64,000 nt of DNA from Bergeyella porcorum (GTDB taxonomy: Bacteria > Bacteroidota > Bacteroidia > Flavobacteriales > Weeksellaceae): contig NZ_JBHMFD010000007.1 in the NCBI RefSeq assembly GCF_042427575.1, positions 359,054 through 423,053 of the forward strand. The letters run 5' to 3'. The translations under genes and the position numbers were made by a program. The notes under the pieces were generated by a model that did not search any database, had not been told where the DNA came from, and worked only from the letters and a program-made list of their open reading frames with translations. Below are positions 9,095 to 17,313 of the stretch, piece by piece. How positions within the stretch are numbered: the stretch's first letter is position 1; each line of letters begins with the position of its first letter.

Positions 9095-10285
9095 TTACTT
9101 GTTAATCGCTGCAACGCCTGGAAGCTCTAGACCTTCTAAGCTTTCCAACATTGCTCCACCGCCTGTGGAAACATAAGAAACCTTATCTGCATAGCCAAAC
9201 TGCTTCACAAATGCCACAGAATCTCCTCCACCTACAAGTGAGAATGCTCCCAATTTGGTAGATTCAGCAATGCTATCTCCTAAAGATTTAGTTCCATCAG
9301 CAAAGTTAGACATTTCAAAAACTCCAAGCGGCCCGTTCCAAAGAATGGTACGAGAGTTCATTATCACATCATGATTTAGGTCTCTGGTTCTTTCACCTAC
9401 ATCCAATCCCATCCATCCTTCAGGGATTTCATCAGCAGGTACTTCTTTGCGTTCAGCATCGTTGTTAAAAGCATCAGCAGCCACCACATCTACTGGGATA
9501 ATGACTTTCACATTTTGAGCTTTTGCTTTTTCTAAAATTTCCAATGCCAAGTCCATTTTATCTTCCTCTACTAGGGAACTTCCCACTTGTCCGCCTTGAG
9601 CTTTGATGAAAGTAAATGCCATACCTCCTCCAATAATCAAATTATCTACTGCAGGTAAAATATTTTCGATAATGGTAATTTTAGTAGAAACTTTAGACCC
9701 TCCAAGAATGGCTGTTATAGGTCTTTCACCACTATTCAGAACCTTATCTATGGCTTGTAATTCCTGAGCCATCAGTAAACCGAAAAATTTAGTTGAAGGA
9801 AAAAATTGAGCAATAACAGCTGTAGAAGCGTGGGCTCTGTGTGCCGTTCCGAAGGCATCGTTTACATAAACATCTCCTAATTTTGCCAATTGCTCTGCAA
9901 AAGCAACATCCCCTGCTTCTTCCTCTTTGTGGAATCTAAGATTTTCCAAAAGTAATACTTCTCCTTCCTTTAAATCGGCTACGGCTTTTTCTGCAGCCTC
10001 ACCTACGCAGTCTTCTGCAAACTTCACCGTTACGCCCAATACCTTAGCCACTTCATCTACAATGCTGGAAAGGGAAAAATCTGGATTTACCGTTCCTTTA
10101 GGTCTGCCCAAATGGGTCATTACAATCACCGAGCCGCCATCGGCAAGTATTTTATCTATGGTTGGTTTTGCCGCTACGATGCGGGTATTATCTGTCACCT
10201 TTTTGTCTGCATCTTGTGGTACATTGAAATCGACTCTTACCAAGGCTTTTTTGCCTTTAAAATTAAAATCATTGATGGTTTTCAT
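9095..10285 (-). CDS. pgk: Phosphoglycerate kinase
   Basis: 396 residues, full length. Substrate-binding N-terminal motif RVDFNVP (residues about 17-23), HLGRPKG (about 58-64), the hinge, and the C-terminal nucleotide-binding GGGDSVAFV (about 352) are all present. It transfers phosphate from 1,3-bisphosphoglycerate to ADP in glycolysis, in the cytoplasm. It is transcribed away from the candidate origin region from its own TAATTTTG box. Confidence 0.97.
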   Translation of the reverse strand: MKTINDFNFKGKKALVRVDFNVPQDADKKVTDNTRIVAAKPTIDKILADGGSVIVMTHLGRPKGTVNPDFSLSSIVDEVAKVLGVTVKFAEDCVGEAAEKAVADLKEGEVLLLENLRFHKEEEAGDVAFAEQLAKLGDVYVNDAFGTAHRAHASTAVIAQFFPSTKFFGLLMAQELQAIDKVLNSGERPITAILGGSKVSTKITIIENILPAVDNLIIGGGMAFTFIKAQGGQVGSSLVEEDKMDLALEILEKAKAQNVKVIIPVDVVAADAFNNDAERKEVPADEIPEGWMGLDVGERTRDLNHDVIMNSRTILWNGPLGVFEMSNFADGTKSLGDSIAESTKLGAFSLVGGGDSVAFVKQFGYADKVSYVSTGGGAMLESLEGLELPGVAAINK

Positions 10286-10315
10286 AAGATTTATTTCTTT
10301 TGTTATAATCTCCTA

Positions 10316-10323
10316 CAAAATTA
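10316..10323 (-). promoter_or_regulatory. -7 box for pgk
   Basis: Minus-strand TAATTTTG, 31 bp before the pgk ATG, fits TAnnTTTG. Confidence 0.55.
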
Positions 10324-10906
10324 AGATTTTAAAACCGTAAAAAAAATTTGCAGGCACAAAAAATGTCCACAACACATTCACAACAGTTATCATTATTTTT
10401 ATTATTAATTAAAAAAAAGTAGTGTTGTATATTGTTATGTATTGTGAATTTTGGGGATAACATTTTTAGATTATTTTTAGACATTTACTCTAAGCTTTAT
10501 CCTCATACTTATTCATATTATAATATTTTGATATGTAATGTATTATATTTTTTTTCCACAAATGTGGATAATTCTCATCAGAATGCTTTTCTGTACAACT
10601 TTACTCTTGAAAACCCCTCCATTTTCTATGGTAAAGTTTTTTCAAAATGCGTTTTATTATTCCAGTTTTTTTTCTCAATAAGCATTTTATAGACATAAAA
10701 CTATAGAAATTTGACATAATTTATCCACAGACAATATCTAGGAAATCCACATTTTTTAGTGATGATGATAATCTTCATTGTATCAGAATGTTAATGAATT
10801 TCATCAAAAAATCAATTTCTTAGTTTTCAATAGATTAAAATGGATATACCGATTAAAATTTTTAAAAGCTATTGTGGATAAGTCTATTTATGTGAAATTA
10901 ATACCC
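10324..10906. other. Candidate chromosomal replication origin (oriC): AT-rich DnaA-box cluster
   Basis: This non-coding gap between divergent pgk and rpiB is strongly AT-rich. It carries three perfect 9-mer DnaA boxes: TTATCCACA at 10721-10729 (+), and TGTGGATAA at 10563-10571 and 10873-10881 (both minus-strand boxes). One-mismatch boxes lie at 10452-10460 (TGGGGATAA) and 10497-10505 (TTATCCTCA); two-mismatch ones at 10363-10371 and 10743-10751. TCCACA at 10555-10560 faces the box at 10563, giving a small palindrome. T-rich and A-rich tracts could unwind. In Bacteroidota, oriC is often not next to dnaA. A GC-skew switch here would confirm it. The 86-codon ORF inside looks spurious. Confidence 0.66.
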
Positions 10907-10914
10907 TAAATTTG
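10907..10914 (+). promoter_or_regulatory. -7 box for rpiB
   Basis: TAAATTTG, 30 bp upstream of the ATG at 10945. Confidence 0.6.
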
Positions 10915-10944
10915 TATCCGAAATAACTCAATAATCAACTAAAA

Positions 10945-11376
10945 ATGAAAAAAATAGCTATCGCTTGCGACCACGCTGGTTTTGAATACAAAGAATATCT
11001 AAAACAGCAACTTTCAGCACATTATGAGGTGACAGATTATGGAACGCACTCTACAGAGTCTGTGGATTATCCAGATTTTGTACATCCTGCAGCAGCCTCT
11101 GTGGAAAACGGAGAAAATGAATTTGGAGTTTTAATTTGCGGCAGTGGGCAAGGGGTACAGCTTACAGCCAATAAGCACCAAGGGGTGCGTTGTGCATTGT
11201 GTTGGATGCCAGAGCTAGGAGCCTTGGCAAGACAGCATAATAATTGTAATATGGTAGCAATTCCTGCCCGTTTTATCGCAAAAGAATTGGCTTTAGAAAT
11301 TGTAGAAAAGTTTCTTACTACTGAATTTGAGGGAGGCAGACACGAAGGTCGTGTAAATAAAATCGGTTGCGTGTAG
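10945..11376 (+). CDS. rpiB: Ribose 5-phosphate isomerase B
   Basis: 143 residues. Family motifs are ACDHAGFEYK at the N-terminus, DYGTHSTESVDYPDF (about residues 36-50), and the catalytic-Cys loop ICGSGQGVQLTANKHQGVRC (about 69-89). The enzyme interconverts ribose 5-phosphate and ribulose 5-phosphate in the pentose phosphate pathway. It has its own promoter and terminator, so it is monocistronic. Confidence 0.95.
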   Translation: MKKIAIACDHAGFEYKEYLKQQLSAHYEVTDYGTHSTESVDYPDFVHPAAASVENGENEFGVLICGSGQGVQLTANKHQGVRCALCWMPELGALARQHNNCNMVAIPARFIAKELALEIVEKFLTTEFEGGRHEGRVNKIGCV

Positions 11377-11401
11377 GTTTATATACCATCCAAAAAATAT
11401 T

Positions 11402-11433
11402 AATCTCTACCCTATTTGGTGGAGATTTTTTTT
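11402..11433 (+). terminator. Intrinsic terminator after rpiB
   Basis: AATCTCTACC (11402-11411) pairs with GGTGGAGATT (11418-11427) with one G-T pair, followed by a run of eight T. Confidence 0.82.
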
Positions 11434-11560
11434 GAAAAATAATGGCGTAACAATAATTTAACTTGCAGAATGGAACTTTTTTTGATACATTTAGTGGGTA
11501 TAAAACAATTTTAGAAAATAAAAAAAGAAACGGAGTTTCATTCGTTTAAAAATCAATATT

Positions 11561-13720
11561 ATGGCAAAAAAGAAAAAAAGTAAATATATCAGTCAAAAAA
11601 ATACTCATAAACTCAACGAGATAGGGCGTATTATTTTGGCATTTATGAAAGAAAAATCCAATAAAATATATAATTATAAACAAATTGCAGACGGTATAGA
11701 ATATAAAAATCCTCGCCAAAGAGAACAAGTGATACAAGCTCTGCACAAGCTGAAAGCCGAAGACAAGATAAAAGAAGTAGAAAAAGGAAAATATACCGTT
11801 AATCTAGAAATTTCAGGGACATTCACAGGGGTTATAGATTTTAACCAAGCAGGGAATGCCTATGTGAAAGTAGAAGGTAGAGAAGATGATATCTTTGTGC
11901 ATTCTAAAAATGTAAAAGATGCTATGCAGGGCGATAAAGTCCTCATCATTACCTATTCTTACAAAAATAAAAACATAGAAGGTACTGTAGTGCAAGTTTT
12001 GGAACGAAATAAAACCGAATTTGTAGGCAGTTTAGAATATATCGCTCACAAAGGATTTGGCTTTGTGGTTTCTGATAAGAAAAACTTTAACACCGATATT
12101 TTCGTTAAAAAAGAAAACTTCAATGGAGCGAAACCAAATGACAAAGTAGTGGTAAAAATGCTGGGATGGAAGAAAGGGGATAAAAATCCGGAGGGAGAAA
12201 TTATCCGCGTACTCGGAAGTCCAGGTGAGCACGAAACCGAAATTCATTCCATCTTGGCAGATTATGGTTTGCCATACGAGTTTCCAGAAGAGGTAGAACA
12301 AGAGACAAAAAACTTGGATACCGAAATCCGCGAAGAAGAGGTGAAAAAGCGTAGAGATATGCGAGATATTCTCACCTTTACCATAGACCCGAAAGATGCC
12401 AAAGACTTTGATGATGCCCTTTCTCTTCGAAAATTGAAAAATGGCAATTGGGAAGTGGGCGTTCACATTGCAGATGTATCGCATTATGTGAAACCTGGCA
12501 CCCTGCTAGATGATGAGGCGTATGCCAGAGCCACCTCGGTGTACTTGGTGGATAGAGTGGTGCCAATGCTACCAGAGGTGCTGAGTAATGGCGTTTGTTC
12601 CTTGCGTCCTAATGAGGATAAATACACTTTTTCAGCAGTTTTTGAGATGAATGATAAAGCGGAAATTATCAATCAATGGTTTGGAAGGACGGTAACGCAT
12701 TCCGACAGAAGATTCACCTACGAAGAAGCCCAAGAGCGTATAGAAACAGGTGAAGGCGATTTGGCGGAAGAAATATTAGTCTTAGACCGATTGGCAAAAA
12801 TTATGAGGGAGGAAAGAATCCATAATGGGGCAATTATTTTCGATAGAATGGAAGTGCGTTTTAACCTCGATGAAAACAATGAACCCATTGGCGTTTATAT
12901 GAAGGTAGGTAAGGATAGCAACCATTTGATAGAAGAATTTATGCTCCTTGCCAATAGAAAAGTATCCGAATATATCTCTCTAAATCTGAAAAATGAACGC
13001 ACCAATAATACCTTTATTTACAGAATTCACGAAGACCCAGATCCAGCAAAATTAGAAGCTTTAAAGGAGTTTGTAAGCACTTTCGGATATAAAATGAATA
13101 TTGCCAATACGAAGCAAACCACACAAAGTTTGAATAAACTCTTAAAAGATGTAAAAGGAAAAGGTGAGGAAAATATGATAGAAACTTTGGCAATGCGTTC
13201 TATGAGCAAGGCAGTCTATTCCACAGAGCCTATAGGGCATTATGGTTTAGGTTTTGAGTATTATACGCACTTTACATCGCCTATCCGAAGGTATCCCGAT
13301 GTGATAGCTCATCGTCTATTGCAGCATTATTTAGATGGTGGCAAATCGCCCAACAAAATGGAAGTGGAAGAACAGGCGAAGCATTCATCTGCAAGGGAAC
13401 GCTTAGCGAGCGATGCTGAGAGGGACTCTATCAAGTTTATGCAAGTAAAATTTATGGAAAAACACCTTGGAGAAGTTTTTGAAGGCGTTATTTCTGGCGT
13501 GGCAGAGTTTGGATTTTGGGTGCAAATCCCCGAAAATGGAGCAGAAGGACTTATCAAACTTCGAGATTTAACCGATGATTCTTATCTCTACGATGCTAAA
13601 ACCCACGCGGTATATGGTATGAGAACGGGCAAACAATACCAACTGGGTGATGTTGTAAAAATAAAAGTTACTAAGGCTAATTTGATTCAAAAACAATTGG
13701 ATTTCAAGATTGTGGAATAG
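11561..13720 (+). CDS. rnr: Ribonuclease R
   Basis: 719 residues. A basic N-terminus (AKKKKSKYIS) and winged-helix segment (to about 75) precede two cold-shock domains (GTFTGVIDFNQAGNAYVKV, GFGFVVSDKKNF). The RNB catalytic core follows with the Asp cluster DPKDAKDFDDALS near residue 275, then a C-terminal S1 domain (about 630-715). It is a 3'-to-5' exoribonuclease that degrades structured RNA. Shorter than E. coli RNase R but typical of Bacteroidota. A leader of about 150 nt precedes it, including a GAAAC-GGA-GTTTC mini-hairpin near 11527. Confidence 0.95.
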   Translation: MAKKKKSKYISQKNTHKLNEIGRIILAFMKEKSNKIYNYKQIADGIEYKNPRQREQVIQALHKLKAEDKIKEVEKGKYTVNLEISGTFTGVIDFNQAGNAYVKVEGREDDIFVHSKNVKDAMQGDKVLIITYSYKNKNIEGTVVQVLERNKTEFVGSLEYIAHKGFGFVVSDKKNFNTDIFVKKENFNGAKPNDKVVVKMLGWKKGDKNPEGEIIRVLGSPGEHETEIHSILADYGLPYEFPEEVEQETKNLDTEIREEEVKKRRDMRDILTFTIDPKDAKDFDDALSLRKLKNGNWEVGVHIADVSHYVKPGTLLDDEAYARATSVYLVDRVVPMLPEVLSNGVCSLRPNEDKYTFSAVFEMNDKAEIINQWFGRTVTHSDRRFTYEEAQERIETGEGDLAEEILVLDRLAKIMREERIHNGAIIFDRMEVRFNLDENNEPIGVYMKVGKDSNHLIEEFMLLANRKVSEYISLNLKNERTNNTFIYRIHEDPDPAKLEALKEFVSTFGYKMNIANTKQTTQSLNKLLKDVKGKGEENMIETLAMRSMSKAVYSTEPIGHYGLGFEYYTHFTSPIRRYPDVIAHRLLQHYLDGGKSPNKMEVEEQAKHSSARERLASDAERDSIKFMQVKFMEKHLGEVFEGVISGVAEFGFWVQIPENGAEGLIKLRDLTDDSYLYDAKTHAVYGMRTGKQYQLGDVVKIKVTKANLIQKQLDFKIVE

Positions 13721-13794
13721 GGAGAATAACAGAATTAAGAAGCTAGAATTTTGAAATGATATTTTAAAAATAGATATTGACTTTTAATCTCAAC

Positions 13795-13816
13795 AATATT
13801 CTGTAAATTTGTAGAA
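13795..13816 (+). promoter_or_regulatory. Promoter copy A (22-bp module shared with the lysE-like promoter)
   Basis: Contains TAAATTTG at 13804-13811, 16 bp before the antitoxin ATG. The same 22 bp occurs identically at 14383-14404. Confidence 0.6.
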
Positions 13817-13827
13817 AAGTAACCGCT

Positions 13828-14061
13828 ATGGATACCGCTATTGATAGAAATAAAATTCACGCTTTTATAGATAGAGCAGATGAGAGGATTTTAAGAATTT
13901 TTTCGGCAATTATACATTCCGAAGAGAAGGAAATGGAACAACTTTCTGATGAGCATAAAAGTATTATAAATGAGCGTATTACTGAATATAGAACAGATAA
14001 AAATCAGAGTGTAGCATTAGAAGAAACTATCCATTCAATAAAGGAAAAATATGGCTTTTGA
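13828..14061 (+). CDS. Putative antitoxin of a type II toxin-antitoxin pair
   Basis: 77 residues, helical and acidic, including EEKEMEQLSDEHKSIINERITEY. It overlaps the following ParE-like toxin gene by 11 bp, the usual arrangement for addiction modules. The spacing Leu/Ile pattern resembles the short 'addiction module component' antitoxins, which bind the toxin and repress the operon. The DNA-binding part is not obvious, so the assignment leans on context. The promoter box TAAATTTG is 16 bp upstream. Confidence 0.7.
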   Translation: MDTAIDRNKIHAFIDRADERILRIFSAIIHSEEKEMEQLSDEHKSIINERITEYRTDKNQSVALEETIHSIKEKYGF

Positions 14062-14341
14062 GTTAGTTTTATTACCGAAGGTAAAACAAGAATGGGAAAG
14101 TAAAATTGATTTATATAATGCTAAAAGAGAAAATTTAGGTTATGAAGTTTTCTTAGAAATTGAAAATTATCTAAAAAAAATTCAGGAAAATCCATTGCAT
14201 TATCAAAAACGTTATGGAGAGGTGAGGGGGATTTTTACCAAAAGATTTCACTTTGGAATTTATTATATATTTGAAGAAGAGATAATAACGGTTTTAGCAA
14301 TTCTAAATGCAAAAGAAGATATTTCAAAACTTCAAAGATAA
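14051..14341 (+). CDS. RelE/ParE superfamily toxin
   Basis: 96 residues with the compact RelE/ParE pattern: an N-terminal strand and two helices (ELVLLPKVKQEWESKIDLYNA), then LGYEVFLEIENYLKKIQENP, and a C-terminal beta sheet (FTKRFHFGIYYIFEEEIITVLAILNAKED). These toxins inhibit gyrase (ParE) or cleave ribosome-bound mRNA (RelE); the sequence does not settle which. Its overlap with the gene before it indicates translational coupling. It sits between conserved housekeeping genes, so it is probably a small acquired module. Confidence 0.85.
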   Translation: MAFELVLLPKVKQEWESKIDLYNAKRENLGYEVFLEIENYLKKIQENPLHYQKRYGEVRGIFTKRFHFGIYYIFEEEIITVLAILNAKEDISKLQR

Positions 14342-14382
14342 TTTTAAAATTGAGCCTTAACCTCCCATCTTAACCTAAGTAA

Positions 14383-14404
14383 AATATTCTGTAAATTTGT
14401 AGAA
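14383..14404 (+). promoter_or_regulatory. Promoter copy B (22-bp module), leaderless lysE-like gene
   Basis: Identical over 22 bp to 13795-13816. TAAATTTG at 14392-14399 ends 4 nt before the ATG at 14404, implying a leaderless mRNA. Confidence 0.6.
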
Positions 14405-15099
14405 TGTTAGAACTGATATTTTCAGCCATAGGGTTGGGCATTATGCTTAGTTTGGTGTTTATAGGCCCTATCTTTTTTCTCCTCATAGAGACTAGTTTCT
14501 CTCGCGGAGCACGCCACGCATTGGCATTGGATATAGGCGTAGTTTTGGCAGATATTTTGTGCATCGTTGTAGCTTATTATGCCAGTAAAGATATTGTACA
14601 TCTTATAGACCAATACCCTGGTTTTTATAGAATTACAGCATTTATTATTTTTGTTTATGGTATTTTTATGTTAATCACCAAAACCAAAATGCACATCGCA
14701 GGGGAGAAGAAAATCATCAGCCAAAATTATCTCAAAACCTTTTTCAATGGCTTTTTGTTCAACCTTTTGAATGTAGGCGTTATTCTCTTTTGGCTGGTTA
14801 CGGTGATTTCCGTTCGCAATCAGTATCCCGATAATTCTTCCTTTTTCCTTTACCTCGGAATAGTAATTGCCACTTATCTGCTCATTGATATTGCTAAAAT
14901 TCTCTTGGCTAAGCAATTTCATTGTAAACTGACACAAAACCTTGCCAATGCCATACGAAGAGGGGTAGGCGTGGTTCTTATCCTTTTCAGTGTGGGAATT
15001 TTTATGCAGAGTTTTAAGAAGTTTAATCAGTTTGACAAGAGATTAGAGGAGGCAGAAAAACAAGAAATAAAGTACCAAAAAAACATAAATGATAAATAA
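14404..15099 (+). CDS. LysE/RhtB family amino-acid exporter
   Basis: 231 residues with six predicted membrane helices and the family's N-terminal GLGIMLSLVFIGPIFFLLIETSFSRGARHAL, which corresponds to the GxxxxPGP..RG-type loop between helices 1 and 2. LysE relatives export amino acids or related small molecules across the inner membrane; the substrate is unknown. The basic/acidic C-terminal tail (RLEEAEKQEIKYQKN) is cytoplasmic. It overlaps the LD-carboxypeptidase gene by 11 bp and shares its promoter. Confidence 0.85.
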   Translation: MLELIFSAIGLGIMLSLVFIGPIFFLLIETSFSRGARHALALDIGVVLADILCIVVAYYASKDIVHLIDQYPGFYRITAFIIFVYGIFMLITKTKMHIAGEKKIISQNYLKTFFNGFLFNLLNVGVILFWLVTVISVRNQYPDNSSFFLYLGIVIATYLLIDIAKILLAKQFHCKLTQNLANAIRRGVGVVLILFSVGIFMQSFKKFNQFDKRLEEAEKQEIKYQKNINDK

Positions 15100-16030
15100 A
15101 TTGATAATTCCCCCAGCCATAAAAAAAGGAGCGAAAATAGGCATTATTTCGCCCGCAGGAGCTGTGGAAGCCTCTCAACTAGAATCCACCCTAAAACTGA
15201 TAGAAGAGAAAGGTTACACCCCCATCTTGGGGAAAAATGCCTTGGGAAGGTTTGACTATGGTTATCCGTATTCAGGAACCGAGAAAGAAAGAGCAGAAGA
15301 CCTTAATTGGGCTTTGAACGATACCGAAATAGAAGCCATCTGGGCAACCCGAGGCGGCTACGGTTGCCAGCATCTTTTGGAACATCTGAACTTAAAAAAC
15401 TTTAAAAAATATCCAAAATGGTATATAGGATATTCTGATAACACAGTGATTAATAGCTTTCTACTAAAAAAAGGATTGGCTTCTGTGAACGGACAAACCA
15501 TCAAAACTTCAAGCTTTGGTGTATGCGAAGAAGGTTATGATATGATTTTCAATCTCCTCGAAGGAAAAGACATTCAGCACACCTTAAAACCTCATTCGTT
15601 GAATAGAAAAGGTAAAGCCAAAGGTAGATTAGTAGGTGGAAATTTAGCGTTGGTTTATGCCCTTTTAGGAACACGATATTCTTTTGATTTTAAGGATAAT
15701 ATATTATTCATCGAAGAGATTGGAGAAAACTTTTATGCCTTAGATAGGATGCTGATGAGTCTGGAAATGGCAGGTGTTTTCAAGAAGATTGCTGGATTGG
15801 TTGTAGGCGGGATGATTAATATGGGAAAAGAAAAAGATAACAAAGATTATGAATTCAGCTTTGATAATTTTGCTTATAAACTGATTTATAATAGAATAGA
15901 GCGGTACAACTTTCCTGTAATCTTCGGATTTCCTAATGGTCATATATTTGAAAACCAGCCGATAATTATAGGAGCAGAAACGGAAATCAATATAGGAAAA
16001 AGCGTTTCTTTTATTCAGAAGAGAGCATAG
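15089..16030 (+). CDS. LD-carboxypeptidase (peptidase S66)
   Basis: 313 residues. Family S66 landmarks are IGIISPAG near residue 17, ATRGGYG near 86-92 and the nucleophile Ser116 in GYSDNT. The Glu region VGGNLALV/EEIGE and the C-terminal His in FGFPNGH complete the Ser-Glu-His set. It trims the terminal D-alanine from murein tetrapeptides during peptidoglycan recycling; MccF-like members instead cleave microcin. No signal peptide, so it is cytoplasmic, as expected for recycling. Translationally coupled to the exporter upstream. Confidence 0.9.
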   Translation: MINKLIIPPAIKKGAKIGIISPAGAVEASQLESTLKLIEEKGYTPILGKNALGRFDYGYPYSGTEKERAEDLNWALNDTEIEAIWATRGGYGCQHLLEHLNLKNFKKYPKWYIGYSDNTVINSFLLKKGLASVNGQTIKTSSFGVCEEGYDMIFNLLEGKDIQHTLKPHSLNRKGKAKGRLVGGNLALVYALLGTRYSFDFKDNILFIEEIGENFYALDRMLMSLEMAGVFKKIAGLVVGGMINMGKEKDNKDYEFSFDNFAYKLIYNRIERYNFPVIFGFPNGHIFENQPIIIGAETEINIGKSVSFIQKRA

Positions 16031-16054
16031 ATTAACCTTTAAGTTTTATCCCTA

Positions 16055-16426
16055 ATGGCAGAGCATACAGATTTTGGGAAGCAAGCAGAGCAGTGCGCCG
16101 TAGAGTACCTTGAAAGCAAAGGTTATCGCATTGTGGCAAAGAATTTTCGGTATCAGAAAGCGGAGATTGACATCATTGCAGAGTACGAAAATCTTCTTAT
16201 CATCATTGAAGTAAAGGCGAGAGCCAATAATTTATTCATAGAGCCATACGAAGCGGTGGACAAGCGAAAAATAAAACTGATTGTCTCCGCAGCAGATGCT
16301 TTTTTGAGGGAAAATCCGTATGAAAATGAAGTGCGTTTTGATATTGTTTCCATCATTAGAGGAGAGGGAAATCAACTCAAAATACAGCATATAGAAAACG
16401 CTTTTGAAAGTTTTGATGCCAACTAG
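16055..16426 (+). CDS. YraN family (UPF0102) nuclease-fold protein
   Basis: 123 residues with the YraN pattern GKQAEQCAVEYLESKGYRIVAKNFR, then EIDIIAEYENLLIIIEVKAR, a restriction-endonuclease-like core (E, D, ExK), and a C-terminal VRFDIVSI. The family is universal and its role is unclear, possibly in DNA or Holliday-junction processing. It lies 24 bp after the S66 peptidase gene, likely in the same operon. Confidence 0.9.
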   Translation: MAEHTDFGKQAEQCAVEYLESKGYRIVAKNFRYQKAEIDIIAEYENLLIIIEVKARANNLFIEPYEAVDKRKIKLIVSAADAFLRENPYENEVRFDIVSIIRGEGNQLKIQHIENAFESFDAN

Positions 16427-16542
16427 AGTTTGGTTGACAGTTGCTGGTTGATGGTGAAATTGTTAGAAAGTTAGAGGTTAGAAAAAAAGTCTTTTCTCTT
16501 TGTTCTTTCCTCTTTCTTCAATGACTAAAAACTAAAATTTAA

Positions 16543-16573
16543 TTTGCTCATTTCCAAAAAAGTCTTACCTTTG
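16543..16573 (+). promoter_or_regulatory. Full consensus Bacteroidota promoter driving the (AC)n unit
   Basis: TTTG at 16543-16546, a 19-bp spacer, and TACCTTTG at 16566-16573. This is the best two-element match in the window, and no conventional gene follows it. Confidence 0.68.
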
Positions 16574-16662
16574 CCCCACTCTATGTTGCACAATATCCAC
16601 ATATTACAGCAAAAAAATGCAAAAAACTACCTCAATTATTTGGTAGTTTCGGATAATTGTGT

Positions 16663-16700
<38 letters not shown>

Positions 16701-16774
16701 TCACCGTCGCTATACCTTAGTATAGACGCGTGCCTGTGCGTATTTTACAAAAATAATTTTGAAATAAAAAATAA

Positions 16775-16796
16775 GTCCAAAAAATATTTTTTGGAC
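16775..16796. repeat. Perfect 22-bp palindrome
   Basis: GTCCAAAAAAT followed immediately by its reverse complement; no loop. It could be a protein-binding site or a cruciform/hairpin in the transcript. Confidence 0.9.
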
Positions 16797-16807
16797 AACT
16801 ATGCTAT

Positions 16808-16847
16808 CCCAATGTGGTTTTCTCTGAAAACTGCATTGGGCTTTTTT
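16808..16847 (+). terminator. Strong intrinsic terminator of the (AC)n unit
   Basis: CCCAATG (16808-16814) and GTTTTC (16817-16822) pair with GAAAAC (16826-16831) and CATTGGG (16834-16840); then C and seven T. Confidence 0.85.
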
Positions 16848-16892
16848 TATTCCCCTTGTCTCCCAAAGAGGGAGCGAGCGGTAAAACAATCT

Positions 16893-17027
16893 AACTCTTC
16901 TGTACTGGGATGTAAGTTGAATCTTTTAAAATCATTAATCATTTGATTTTTTCATCTTCTAGAAAAGCAACTTACTTAAAATTCTAAAAAGTGTGTGTTA
17001 TAAGACCCAGTCAGAAGAGTTTTTTTT
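16893..17027 (+). repeat. Inverted-repeat element of about 130 bp ending in a T-run
   Basis: Nested inverted arms: AACTCTTCTG (16893-16902) with CAGAAGAGTT (17012-17021), ACTGGG (16904-16909) with CCCAGT (17006-17011), and GTAAGTTG (16912-16919) with CAACTTAC (16968-16975). T8 at 17020-17027 makes the right arm terminator-like, and AAGGAGG follows. It may be a small non-autonomous transposable element or a structured RNA; no ORF is present. Confidence 0.55.
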
Positions 17028-17313
17028 AAGGAGGATAGATGGTTGTTGATTAGTTGTTAATGGGCAATTATAAACAAACTAAAAAAATAATAGTATTAGC
17101 GTCTTTGCCCCTTTCGGGGGACAGGGGGCTGATTCAAAACTCAAAACTGAAAATTAGTTGATAGTTGACAGTTGTTGGTTATTGGTTGATGGTGAACAAT
17201 TCAACACTTAAAAGAGGTTGATAGTTGTTGGTTGTCGGTTGGTGGTGAGCAACTCAAAACTCAACCCTCAGAACTCAAAACTAAAAAGTATAACAAATAA
17301 ATAGTAAACGCAA
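17028..17313. repeat. Dispersed GTTGACAGTTG-type low-complexity repeats
   Basis: No gene. The stretch has degenerate units such as GTTGATAGTTG, GTTGTTGGTT and AACTCAAAACT, mainly 17155-17290. The same sort of sequence recurs at 16432-16456, 19620-19757, 19838-19868 and 27822-27840. A GC-rich patch at 17110-17133 contains CCCCTTTCGGGG. Confidence 0.6.

Noticed and set aside
10432..10692. 86-codon plus-strand ORF in the pgk-rpiB gap
   Set aside because: Very AT-rich, hydrophobic, no homology I can recognise, and it overlaps DnaA-like boxes; more likely part of the origin region.
16893..17027. Integron attC site
   Set aside because: The left end has an RYYYAAC-like sequence (ATCTAAC), but the right end lacks the GTTRRRY counterpart and no integrase or cassette is present.
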